Shown piece by piece: positions 22,360 to 34,440 of a stretch of 64,000 bases of DNA (positions are counted from its first letter, which is position 1; every line of letters begins with the position of its first letter). The notes under the pieces were generated by a model. The model did not search any database. It had not been told where the DNA came from and saw only the letters and a program-made list of their open reading frames with translations. Both the position numbers and the translations under genes were made by a program. The stretch is from Serripes groenlandicus (Eukaryota; Mollusca; Bivalvia; Cardiida; Cardiidae). The stretch spans positions 62,001 through 126,000 of the forward strand of contig JASEVX010000366.1 in assembly GCA_031761405.1 (NCBI GenBank), read 5' to 3'.

Positions 22360-24505
22360 ATTTTCATTTAATTTGATCTTGTTTGTAACCCGACATTACC
22401 CAGTTTCGAACTAAATTTGATGGAGATGTTCTGATAAACTTTCAAGATGATTGGATGAAAAATGTTGTCTCTAGAGTGTTAACAAGCAAATGTTGAAGAC
22501 AAACGACAGACAAAAGGCGATTACACTAACTCACCTTGAGCATTTCCTGGTCAGGTGAGCTAAAAATTTAGTGACTAGATAAACGTTGTCATTTCAAAAA
22601 GCAGTACAACATGTGGCAATTAAGACAACTTAAGACTTACTAAAACAAGAGGGCCATGATGGCCCTGGATTGCTCACCTGATCTTTTTTTCCATTTTAGC
22701 CATACAAGCCCAGTCCCCTGGCGGCAGTAGTTTCCAACCAATCAACTTGGTTTAAAGGAATCTATTAGAGGATCACCCTTGGAACGCTTCCAGTAAATTA
22801 TTTGAAAATCGTTCTGACACTTTTTGAGGAGAAGCTTTTTTTAAGTTTTCCCTTTAGCCATATAAGGCAAAACAGGCCTGCCCCCTGGTGGCCATGTTTA
22901 GTTTGACCAATCAAGATGGCTTAAAGGAATCTGATGAAGGGTCACCCATGAAATATTTTTACAATTTTTTTTAAAAATCAGCCAGACATTTTCGAAGGTG
23001 AAGATTTTTGAAGTTATCACTTAAGCCATATACGGCAAGACAGCACCGCCCCCTGGCAGCCATGTTTTTTTTACCAATCAACATGGCTTGAAGGAATCTG
23101 ATATTGAGTCACTAAAGGGACATTTTTACAAAATTATTTGAATATCGGTCGATCCCTTTTTGAGGAGAAGATTTTTAAGTTTTCACTATAGCCATATAAG
23201 GTATAATAGCCCCGCCCCCTGGCGCCCATGTTTTTTTTTAACTAATCAACATGTCTTGAAGGAGTCTCATAGAGGGTCCACCAAGAAACATTTCTACAAA
23301 ATTCTTTGATAATCTGCCAACCGGTTTAGAAGAAGAAGAATTTTAAAGTTTTTTTCTTTTCGTTGCCATGGAAACCAGAATTCTGCATGGATCCCAACAC
23401 ATTGAATGAATTCTGGTGAGGTAATTGAGAGGTGCTGCCTGTGAAGTTTCATCCCAATTGACCCACTGGTTACTGAGGAGAAGATATTGACGCACGCCGG
23501 ACAAAATGCGATCACAATAACTCACCTTGTGGTGAACTAATAAAAAAGCACCTCAAAACTCTCTAACGATATTTTTAATGTAGCTGCCAGCCAACCTTTA
23601 AACAGCCAGTATCGCTCCACTGCCATTAGGGAAAATTTAAATCAGCTTAGCCATATAAAGAACAAGAGGGCCATGATGGCCCTGGATCGCTCACCTAAAT
23701 GTCAACAATATATTACTTAAATTTGACCTAGTGACCTAGTTTTTGACCAATATGACCCAGTTTCCAACATGGCCTAGATATCACTAAGACAAACATTCTA
23801 ACAAAGTTTCAACATGCTCAAGCCAAAAATATGGCTTCCAGTGTTAACAAGATATTCCATAAATTTGACCTTGTGACCTAGTTTTTGACCGGACATGACC
23901 CAGTTTTAAACGTTGCCTAGATATCACTAAGACGAACATGTTAACAAAGTTTCAACATGCTCAAGCCAAAAATGTGGCACTCAGAGTGTAAACAAGACTT
24001 TCCTTAAATTTGATCTAGTGACCTAGTTTTTGACCGGACATGACCCAGTTTTGAACGTTGCCTAGATATCACTAAGACAAACATTCTGACAAAGTTTCAA
24101 CATGCTCAAGCCAAAAATGTGGCTTTCAGAGTGTAAACAAGATTTCCCTTAAATTTGACCTAGTGACCTAGTTTTTGACCGGACATGACCCAGTTTCAAA
24201 CTTTGCCTATATATCACTACGACAAACATTCTGACAAGGTTTCAACATGCTCAAGCCAAAAATGTGGCTTCCTTAAATTTGACCTAATGACCTAGTTTTT
24301 GATCGGACATGACCCAGTTTGGAACTTGTCCTAGATTTGATGGAGACGAATGTTCTGACAATCTTTCATGGTGATTGGATGCAAAATGTAGCCTGTAGAG
24401 TGTTAACAAGGGTAAATGTTGACGACGCACGACGCACACCGGACGACGGACAAAATGGGATCCCAATAGCTCACCTTGCACTTCGTGCATAGGTGAGCTA
24501 AAAAC
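22360..24505 (+). repeat. Bivalve-type repeats with a ~150-bp tandem body
   Basis: A first copy ends about 22565. A second runs 22645-23545. A third, 23651-24505, has a different body: about four units of TGACCTAGTTTTTGACCGGA and AAGTTTCAACATGCTCAAGC. All share GAGGGCCATGATGGCCCT at the left and GTGAGCTA at the right. Confidence 0.75.
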
Positions 24506-25215
24506 AGACCTACCCTCTGATGACCATGTTTTTCACCAAAGGTACATGTCTGCAAAGTTTCTTTGGAAATCTTTCAACCAATTTTGGAGAAGAAGAATGT
24601 TTTTTCCATCAGCCAACATGGCTTGTAGGAACATTTCTACAAAATCATACAAAAATCTGTACTCAAGTTTTGGAGGAATGGATTTTCAAAGTATTATTCC
24701 TTCGCTTGTCATAGAAACCAGAGTTGTGTACAGAGCCAAAAACTTTATGTAAAACTGAGTGAGGTAAGATTTTACATCGGGGCTATTAATTGAACAATCT
24801 TCGAAGAGGTCCATTAAACAATGATATATATATCAAATATCTAAGCTCTAGGTACTGGGTTATTTGATCAGACCTTTTTCTGATAATCATCTGACAGCAA
24901 TTGCAGTGTTTTAGGTTAAGCTCAATAGTTTGCTACACTTTCTTGAAGTACACATTCAAATGTGTATAAAGATATTTTTGTTTAAATCACAAATATGATA
25001 CTTCCAGGGAAATGTTATGATAAATCCATTATTTCGTATCCTCACAAACAGTTTTGTATAAGTTACATGATTCTAGGACATGTACTTATTAGTGAAACAA
25101 CTGTTTAACAATGGTATCTTGAAATATAAGCATTTTTACAATTTCACTGTTTATTCCTTTACTAAGGGTTGGCAGCTACCTTAAAACCTATCAGTCACAT
25201 CACATCTAGGTAACA
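24506..25215. other. Gene-free sequence between repeats and the HECT gene
   Basis: A diverged repeat copy (GATGACCATGTTTTTCACC, AACATGGCTTGTAGGAACAT) to about 24780, then AT-rich DNA. It should include the 3' untranslated region of the minus-strand HECT gene. Confidence 0.4.
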
Positions 25216-28200
25216 CTATGCCAAACCAAAATATGAATTGCAAAAGGCATAATCAAACATTGATAACAAATGTTCATCTTCAGGTAAATTCCTTTGCTCC
25301 TTGGGAACTGTTAAAATAATGTTATTGGTACAGGTATTCGAGGTTGGCAGGTATGACAAACGCTCGGCAAACATCAGTGTTGGTGATAATGAAAATCCTA
25401 AAGGTGGTTCTTCATCAACTCCTGTGACGAAGCTTAGAATCTTGCCTAGAGTCACATTCTCTCTTCTACCTGCTAATTTGAACAAAACAAAAGCATTAGA
25501 CAGTGCATGTAAAGTAATTTATTATGGCTAATTAGATCATTTTATTTCACAAGAGCATGGAACATAAATGTTGACTGGTTACCAAGAACAGATCCGAGAA
25601 GACTTGTGTTGCTTGTTGCATGTATAATGTTTTCTGATCCAAGGGACACTATTTGAACAATAACGGACAACTAAACAATGCTACACACCAACTATCTAAG
25701 CTCTTAGCTATCCATTCTTTATAAGAAGAATTTTGATGTTTTCTTAAATGTTTTCAACATTTTCAGTAATTAAACATTTATAGATAGTTTTCCTTTTACT
25801 GCTGTATTTATTTTGTATGTAGGACAGGTAGGGTTAAAGTCTTTTCTGCAACCACAGTTTCAAATAAATTTAATTATTTGAACAAATTTGGCAGATGACC
25901 ATCAAATGAACATTTCTGGGAAGTTTGTTGGCATTGACTTGTTAGTTTCAGCAATTTTTCTTTATAGTATATTATGTTGAAGGATGACTGACCACAATAG
26001 CTGCTCTGATAATTCCCTCTGGTGAGCTAATAAATAAAATACACAATAGCTAAATGGATGCCAAGTCGGTGCAATACTTCTGTTCTTCAATGATGCAATT
26101 TAAACCATAATAAACACCACAGCTATACATATTTCTTCCACAAGGTTAAAATGTTGTCCTGACTTCAAGGGATTTATGGAAACAAAAGTTCTGCATAGAA
26201 TTAAATCATTTGAACAATAGAATTGATATCCTTGTTATTTTAAATAGATAATTATTTCTTTGACTTCTTTGCTGCTTTTGAAAAGCTACAAATTGTTCTG
26301 GTTAATGTAAGTGGTGCTTACTATACACATGTAAGCTGTGGCCACTGACTAACAAGGAAGTGCAAAACAATTCAATCAAGGATTGCCACGAGGTGTTCAA
26401 AATGTTAGATGCAGCTGATACACTTTAATACATTATGGTCGTAGAATGATATGCAATTATATAAACACGTGTTGGTGAACAAATTTAGTTATCATACCTG
26501 CTACTTCTCGAATGTACTTAATGAATTTCTGGTAAACAATACTCTCTATAACCCTCTTGTTTGAACCAACTGCACTAAACTGTGGCTGCAGAAGGTGAGT
26601 AAGCATTTTCAAAGACAATGGTGGTCTATGCTCTGGTGTGAGTAGATGCAGCAGAATTGGATATGCCTTTATTATCTGAAATTTCAAATGACAATTAGGA
26701 GGTACTCGAAACAATTCAATTGTCTGAATTGAACCAGACAGTGACAAAATATGAATATATGTACAATTATGTGTAAAGCTTTTGCCGAAAGTGTTCATCT
26801 TTGAAAATATGAAATAAACCCTCCGGAAGTATGTTAGGAAAGGCAGTAACAGATTTTTTCAAACATGGATGTAGTTTTGCATGCAGATTTTAAACTTTGA
26901 TACAGCTGACAATGCCCTTGACCTTTAGTCACTTGTTCTTGTTTTAAGCAACAGCAATACAATTTGAATAATTTGTACAATTTATGTGTGCAAATTTAGA
27001 CTGACTCTGCTGCTTTAACATGTTGACCTCCTTTCTTGCAATTTTAAAACTAAATACAGTTTATCAATTAAAAGTATTGTTGTAACGGGTCATAACGGGT
27101 TTAACTTTAAGGTCGCTTCAACAGTATTTCAGTCCTATCGCAACGGTAAGCTCACCATTGATGGAGGAAAACCCAGTGTAGAACCACTGACCTACCACAA
27201 GCCAGCTGGAAGGCTTCCTCACATAACTTTCTGGTTTTTTAAAGCTACATGTACAGCAATGCACATGTCTTACCATGTGTTGCATACATGTGCAAAGTAA
27301 TATATAGACTATCCTTCTTCGAAGGGGGCAAAATAATCTGACTAAAAATATGACTGTAAATTACCTCTATCAAACCTAATGCATTCATTCCCTTTTTAAG
27401 ATACACAAATGGTTTTGAAGGACTTGGTGACAGTAGTTCTGCTGAAAATCCTTCGTTGAAAATGCGTGGTAACTTCCCATTCTGCAGCATGCTCAAAGCT
27501 GGAAAAAGTGATAAATCATAAAATACTTTAAGTGGTGAAAAATCTCAGAGACAAGAGATAATACAAAAATCTATGTTTCAACAACATTGGTACGGGACCA
27601 CTAGGCAATGTTACATGCCAAATATATATATGCAGTGTGCCTTTAGGTTTAAGAAAAATTAATTAAAATGATTTATTGAACAAAGGCAACATGCCTATAT
27701 ATGTGTGTATCATCAGAGGTCATGGTGCAACATTTTGAACTACTTGATAGAAATGATATAATTATGATTCCCCTGGTTTCATTTTAGGTACGATAATACC
27801 GGATGAAATTAACAGACATGCAAAAATGTAATGCCCCAGAAAAGTTTCATTTTCATTTAAATCCCTCATAGTATTTATTTCAGTCAACAGACTATACTGT
27901 CAGACTGTCAGTATACTATTAAATGTATCAAGACTTACCAAATATTTGTCCTACAGTTTCATAATCCTCAGCCAGGTAATCCTTAATAGGATCAAAGAAT
28001 TTTTCATAAAGTTCTCCTAGTACCAAAGAAAAAAATTCCTTACGAGGGCCACCATAATCCGCAGCTACCTGCAAATAAGTCATATCAGTTAGTATAATTT
28101 AATCTATAGCATAACGCAGTACATCTCCGCTCTGTGTAGCAGGGAATTAGATTATTTTTTTTACTTACAATTGAACCCGGGCTCCCGAAACAAGAAATTT

Positions 28201-31200
28201 CAGGAGTTCTGGCTAAATGCTTGGAGCCCAACAAGAGATGTTTGTCAAACATTATGCTATGTTGTCAGGAATATTTGGACAATTTTTTACCCAATTACCT
28301 CAAAATCAATGGGGGTCATCAACTAGTTGAGGGCCATGGGTGCAGGCAATGCCGAGTTATCACTCGGACAAGCTATTCAGGTTCAAGGTCACTGTGACCT
28401 TGACCTTTGACTCGGTGTATTTGAAAATCAATAGGAGTTATAATTTATTTACTCGTCACCCATAGCCTCCATGTTAAGTGTAAGGGCCATGGGTGGAGGC
28501 AAAATGTCGAGTTATTACTCGGACAAGCTTTTTGTGTTACAGGTCACTGTGACCTTGAACTTTGTCATGACGACCTCAAAAACTATTAGGGGTCATCTAC
28601 TAGTCACCCCAGCCTCTATGTCAAGTTTGAGGGCCATGGGTGCAAGCAATGTCAAGTTATTACTCTGACAAGCTTCTCAAGTTCAAGATCACTGTGACCT
28701 TGACCTTTGACCTGATGACCTCTTAAATCAAAAGGGTGCATCTGACACTTTTGGAGGAGAAGATTTTTTAAGTTTTCACTATAGCCATATTAGGCAAAAA
28801 ATCTCCCCCGCCCCCCCCCCCCCATGTTTTTGACCAATCAACATGGCTTCAAGGAATCTGATAGAGGGTCACCCAAGAAACATTTCTACAAAATTATTTC
28901 AAAATCTGCCCACCAGTTTGGGAGAAGAAGAATTTTGAAGTTTTTTTCCTTTCATTGCCATGGAAACCAGAATTCTGCATGGATCCCAAAAAATTGAAGG
29001 AATTCTGTTGAGGCCATGGAGAGGATACTTCCTGTGAAGTTTCAGCCCAATTGACCCACTGGTTACTGAGGAGAAGAAGTTGACGCATGACGGACGCCGG
29101 ACAAAAGGCGATCCCAATAACTCGCCTTGAGCAAAGCTCAGGTGAGCTAAAGAGGTTTTTGTGTTCAAGGTCACTTTGACCTAGACTTTTGACTCAATGA
29201 CCTCGAAATAAATAGGTTCATCTACAGGTCAGGCTTAACCTCCATGTAAAGTTTGAGGACTGTAGATCAATGCATTGTTGAGTTATCACTCGGACAAGCT
29301 TTGGTCTACAGCCTGACAGCCAGACGGACAACTGACCAACATGGGGAAAGCAATATACCCCTCTGTCTTCAAAAGTGGGTATAATTAGTACAGCATATTG
29401 CAACATCGCAATCTTTTATCACCAGCCACATCGGATAGTACCCAGAAATGTTTAGTAGCCCCTACTTAACTTAAACCCTGTATTGACTTTATTTAAATGT
29501 TGAATTTCAAGGCGAACAAGATCTGTCCAAAAGTTTTTTAATGTGAATAAGGGCAATCATTTAAAGAAAATCATTGCTAGAGTTATCTTCTATCTTGCCT
29601 ACAAATGGCAATCACAAAAACAAAAAGCTGACAAGAGCATAAACCTTAAATCTTCAAATAGTCATTTGATTGAATGTTTGGTGTTTTATGCGGCTTTCAA
29701 CAGTTATTTAGTTATATCACAGTATTTCCTGGGCAAGTTATCAGTAATACTGTTCCATTTATCCTAGCAACAACCAGTCAGGCGGTATGCTAACATCACA
29801 ACACTTAGCGCCAAAGAGGTCTGAGGGCAGCCATAACTACCATTTTTAAAGTCTTTAGTATGACTAGACCTGGGATTTAAACCTGTGACCCCCTCACATC
29901 CAATTGAACACTACACCAAAGAGGCGATTTTAAAATAGTCAAGCTTAACCTGTAAAGTTCTAGTTTGGTGGTAGCCACAGACATAGGAAATTAAACTCTT
30001 TGGTGCCCTGACGTTTCAATGGCCCCAGTGTTACTTTCCCTGAACTTCCTACACTTCTGTCAAGTCTCCAGCCTCCTTAGAGCCATATTTCACCTTCTTA
30101 TATGTTGTCATATTATGTATAAATGTAATTTATTTTTATTACTGAGATCCAAGCGAACAATAAAACTTTAAAATATTTATCAATCTTCAACGCATTCTCA
30201 AGAAAATCAGTCTAGTCTTGTCCTTTTAGTTTTTAAACCCCCTGATAACTATCAGACTTTTTTTTCAAAAACTATAAAGAATTTTACGTTTGTTGGACAT
30301 AGTCAAGCAAATTTAAATTGAATCCAACTCACCTCATCACTAAACTGCACCTCCAAGGTTAATCTGAAATTCTCAATTGAGGAAATATTTTCCATGGCTG
30401 TTTCGAGGAGTCTATGTCTATCAATGACAATAAAATTAGTTTCTCCAGTGATCTCATTTCCGTTTTCAATATCAATTGATTGTAGGTCCAATTTCCGCCA
30501 ATTTCCGCCCAGTCACTATCTTGTTTTGAAGGTATCTTAGTATATGGATAGGATCCTGTATATTCAGAGATCCTATTTCATGTATGCAAGTCTGTGTTAA
30601 TGTAGTTATCTGTTGTGCATGTGCCTGTTGGTCATTGTCAAAAACATAATTAATAACAGACTGCATCAAGTCTGGCAGGTCATCAACATCTTGTACAGAA
30701 GTTTCCTGTACAAGATGTGTTGCAGATGTTGCATGACTATTTTCCTCTACAAAAAACTGTTCTTGAGAATTTGCTGATGCTGAGTTGCTGTGTCCTGCTA
30801 TAGGTGAATGTACTTGAGAATTTGCTGATGCTGAGTTGCTGTGTCCTGCTATAGGTGAATGTACTTGAGAATTTGTTGATGCTGAGTTGCTGTGTCCTGC
30901 TATAGGTGAATGTACTTGAGAATTTGCTGATGCTGAGTTGCTGTGTCCTGCTAAAGGTGAATGTACTTGAGAATTTACTGATGCTGAGTTGCTGTGTCCT
31001 GCTATAGGTGAATGTACTTGAGAATTTGCTGATGCTGAGTTGCTGTGTCCTGCTAAAGGTGAATGTACTTGAGAATTTGCTGATGCTGAATTGCTGTGTC
31101 CTGCTGTTACCAACAAATCTGAATTCTCAGGACAGACAGCAATGTGTTCACGTATTTGACTGATATGGTATTTATTTTCACAGGTTTTACAAGTAATATT

Positions 31201-31658
31201 TAAATTTGATTCATTTTCTTCATTCCTTATATCTTCAACAGATAAACAGCTCTGAATTGGTCGAATATAAAACCTAGCTTGGGGACCAACAACACTCTTC
31301 AAAATCTTTACGTCCCACTTACAATTGATTTTTTTTAAAGTTCTGCAACTACTTGTGCAGCACATAATTTCGAAACCGCCAATGTCTGCAAGTTTTGGGA
31401 ACTCTCTGATAATGGTAGCATGAACTTCACTTTCACTGTCGTTTGCATTGAATGTGATTTTTTTTAGACCTAAGCCTGCCTTGAACAAACATTCTTTTTC
31501 TGCACTGTTAGGGATTGTGCTTTGGTTATTATCTGATAAACACAGAAATGAGGTGGTCCATGTTCTTCCAGGTCCCTTTTTCTTCTTTGAAGAAATACGA
31601 GTCATTTCTCTTGATCTTGTTGGCATAAATAACAAATTTCGTTCCCTTGTCCCATTTC
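25216..31658 (-). CDS. G2E3-like HECT E3 ubiquitin ligase, five exons, one frameshift
   Basis: Exons on the minus strand are 31658-30333, 28068-27939, 27498-27365, 26675-26498 and 25469-25216, with consensus borders and matching phases. The large exon encodes a conserved region (WTTSFLCLSD, AGLGLKKI, FYIRPIQSC), a C2HC zinc finger (CKTCENKYHISQIREHIAVC, residues 149-168 from the first Met), seven 17-residue repeats (AGHSNSASANSQVHSPI), and the start of the HECT domain. Later exons give AADYGGPRKEFF and FDPIKDYLAEDY, then FSAVGSNKR, and the C-lobe LPTSNTCTNN, where the Cys should accept ubiquitin. It belongs to the animal G2E3-like family that is expanded in bivalves. A 10-bp tandem duplication at 30488-30507 breaks the frame just before the HECT domain, so this is a pseudogene, a null allele or a sequence error. 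The AG at 31659-31660 is an acceptor, so 5' exons lie beyond; I did not find them. Confidence 0.8.
26030..26457. other. HECT gene intron sequence
   Basis: A repeat tail (CTCTGGTGAGCTAATAA) ends near 26030. The rest of this intron shows no feature. The other introns 26676-27364 and 27499-27938 are likewise AT-rich and unremarkable, apart from a mollusc-type repeat fragment near 27085-27215. Confidence 0.4.
28270..29350 (+). repeat. Repeat array with AGGTCA palindromes in a HECT intron
   Basis: Units of about 145 bp: GAGGGCCATGGGTG, GAGTTATTACTCGGACAAGC, then AGGTCACTGTGACCT followed by TGACCTTTGA. Units lie at 28320-28730 and 29155-29300, split by a bivalve-type repeat at 28741-29150. The 15-bp palindrome is exact at 28386 and 28541. 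One-base variants occur at 28686 and 29168. Confidence 0.8.
29351..30332. other. HECT gene intron with a tRNA-like fragment
   Basis: On the minus strand near 29868-29935 the sequence reads TTTGGTGTAGTGTTCAATTGG and a B box AGGTTTAAATCCC, a SINE trace. Nothing else recognised. Confidence 0.4.
30488..30507 (-). repeat. 10-bp tandem duplication causing a frameshift
   Basis: CCAATTTCCG occurs twice in a row on the plus strand. One copy fewer would join the 387-codon frame to the frame that encodes the HECT start (IVIDRHRLLE). The change is +10 nt. Confidence 0.85.
30748..31104 (-). repeat. 51-bp coding minisatellite, seven units
   Basis: Seven units of 17 residues (AGHSNSASANSQVHSPI) inside the HECT gene. 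Units differ at two or three positions and length stays a multiple of three, so the array is translated. Low complexity and Ser-rich, likely a flexible linker between the zinc finger and the catalytic domain. Confidence 0.9.
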
Positions 31659-31799
31659 CTAAAAGAAAAGAAAAGCCATGAACATATAAGAGATTGCAAA
31701 GAGATCTTAGTACTCATCATTAAAATAAAATGTTTTTGATGACTGTTAGACAAATATAATTCTTAATATTTCTTAGATGATCTGAACAAGAAAGAAAAC

Positions 31800-32205
31800 A
31801 GCATTAGCCACTTTTGGAAAAAAATTCCCACTATAGTCATAGAAGGCCCCCCTGGCTGTCATGTTTTCTTTACTAATAAACTTTACTTGAAGGAATCTGA
31901 CAGAGAAGTTTCCCACTATAGCCATAAAAGGCTGCCATGTTTTTTTTTACTAATGAACATGGATGGAAGGACTCTGATAGAGGATCAGCTAAGGAACATT
32001 TCTACAAATTATTTGAAAATCTGCCAGATCTTTCGGAGGAGTTTGTTTCATTTGGTTGCCATGCAAACTAAAATTCTGCATGAATGCTTTCTGTGAAATT
32101 TCATCTCACTTGACCAACTGGTTATTGAGGAGAAGATGTAGACGGACTCGCGACGTACGCCGGAAATAGGGCGATCCTTTAGCACTTTGTGCTTAGGTGA
32201 GCTGA
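31800..32205 (+). repeat. Bivalve-type interspersed repeat
   Basis: Diverged bodies (GAAGGAATCTGACAGAG, GGCTGCCATGTTTTTTTT) and the right end GTGCTTAGGTGAGCTGA. It lies upstream of the HECT gene exon at 31658. Confidence 0.65.
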
Positions 32206-32499
32206 ACAGGATCATAACTGGTAAAATGTTTAATCTACAATTTTAAAATGTCTAGGCAAAGGTATTGATAATCTATATAACTGAAAGTAAACATATTGAC
32301 TTGTGATGAAAACATTGAAGAAAATGTTGAAAAGGTTGATTGTTTTCATCTGTCTGTTCAAGATTAGTCAAAATGTGTCTGAAGTGAAGGAAGGATAAAA
32401 TAGTACCTGTATGTAGCAAAACATTCTATAATCTAGAATATCTAATGAATCAACTTGGATCAAATTTGAAAACATTATGAGAAATTTGCTTCCTTTCAG

Positions 32500-32989
32500 C
32501 GTTTACTTAATTTTCCACAATATTTTCAAAATTCGTCTGTTACACTACAGAAACCATTTCCAACTAGCAGACACATTTTGTCTCATTTGCAGCAGACTAC
32601 ATTTGAAAATATTGGGACAAAACGAGAAATTGCTTTTGAACATGCTTAATGATGGTTTCAACTCTTTAAAAAAAATTATACTTTTATTGATAGAGATTTT
32701 AACCTACTAGATGTATACATTCAGTTTTCTGTTGTAGAATTGTTGTATGCAGGAAAGGGTTAAGCAACATCTTGTATACAGTAGTTAACCCTAAGCATTG
32801 TAACACTTGTTCAGCAGAGAGAACATTTGAAAACATAATGTGACAAAAGGAGAATTTGCTTATCATGAGGAATAAAGTACTCCTTTTACAATGATCTTAA
32901 CTTTTAAAGAGTCTATTTTATTTGATAAATAGTTTTCAATTTTACTAGATGCATCTACTGCCGATTTGTTGGTTGTGGGAAAGGGTTAA
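32500..32989. mobile_element. Two TTAA MITEs, same family
   Basis: A degenerate copy ends at GGAAAGGGTTAAG (about 32763). A fuller copy spans 32785-32989 (TTAACCCTAAGCATTG to GGGAAAGGGTTAA). Confidence 0.6.
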
Positions 32990-33933
32990 TTATCTTAAAA
33001 TTGGATTACTTTCATTCAATATAATTTCTTTAATAGGGATTTTATGTTAATACTTTGACAGAAATACACTTGTGAAACAAAATTGTTAGTTTGTTGGCGT
33101 TAACCACAAAATTCAAGTGAGTTGAGAAAGTTTCCTAGGTCTTGTGAATAATAATTTAAGACATATTCCTTATTAAAGAAATTACAACAATATCAACTCC
33201 TTTGTGTAAATTGACAAAGAAAAGTGAAACATTTAAATGAATGGACATGCTTTCAAAATATTAATAAAGAAACAATTGTCCAGTGCGCATGCATAAGCAT
33301 ATTTTCAGTTAAAAGCACCAACTAAACTTGTAGTCGATGCAAGTCCAGTAGGTTTATGTGCTATATTGCTGCAAGATAAAAAGAGAATCACCAGTAATTA
33401 GTTATGATAGCATAACCCTTAGCAATGTTCAATGATATACTCAAACTGAACACAAGTTTTATCTGTAGTTTGGGCATGCGAAAGATATAAAGCATATTCA
33501 TAAGGTATTTTAACTATAAACAGATCACAAACCCTAAGAGCATATATTTCTTCTCCAAAGTCTAAGTCATGTGCCAAGTTCAGCGCTGGGCTCTACGCTT
33601 GCAACATTATAGATTCAAGGTTAAACTAGTACCTGAAGTGTACTGACAACATTGCAGATTCTTTGTCAAGGTTATTCAGACAATGTTAAGGATCAAGAAT
33701 GGTTAGATGGTGTGGACGAGATAAGCTTGAAGCTTGGTAGTGAAGGTGCATCTTCTAAAGACAACGATTAGGGTTGGAATGTTTCATCTTTCATCAGAGA
33801 AATTGCATTTACCTCATAATAAAGCATATTAACTATTAAACATGAATTGTCAGCCATAGGTCATCTTGTGCTAAGAGATACCAAAATTGTCATTTATATC
33901 CCATTAAGGGTACACATTTCCGAACTGGCACAG
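32990..33933. other. No gene seen
   Basis: AT-rich sequence without open frames longer than background, tandem repeats or family matches that I recognise. Confidence 0.4.
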
Positions 33934-34440
33934 TTAAACCCTTTCCCTCACACGACAATTCTGCAGCAGACAACTTTTAACATAGGTTTGTCAAAAAACA
34001 GAAAATCTCTATAATTGAGTTGATAACCCTAGCTATGACTATATGTGGAATTTGTGGCATTGAACAATTTCTTCTTCTGTCACTATGTTTTCAAATAGGC
34101 GTCTGCCGCAGAGGCTTCAGAAAGGTGGAAGGTAAAAATTGGAAATCAGATTTACAGAAAAAGCCATTTTCTATTATCGCTCAATGTCCAGCATATTTGG
34201 TTTATGGTAGGTAGGTCAATCAGAACCAAATAACCTGATTTAACGGACCATGAATTTAATTTGAATGATTAAGAAGTAAGAGACCATGACTCTGAACAAA
34301 AGGGAAAGGAAAAATCGTAAGCAGACAAGAAAAGACATGCAAGCTAGAATGAGGTTAGGGGAGGAGATAAGATTTAAACCTTTCCCTCATACAACAATTC
34401 TACAGCAGACGACTTTGAACATATTTTGTCAAAACATAAA
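33934..34440. mobile_element. Two truncated TTAA MITEs
   Basis: Left ends TTAAACCCTTTCCCTCACAC (33934) and TTTAAACCTTTCCCTCATAC (34375). The first loses its right end near 34120. The second is cut at 34440 by the start of the next repeat (AACAAGAGGCCCAAGAGGGC). Confidence 0.65.
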
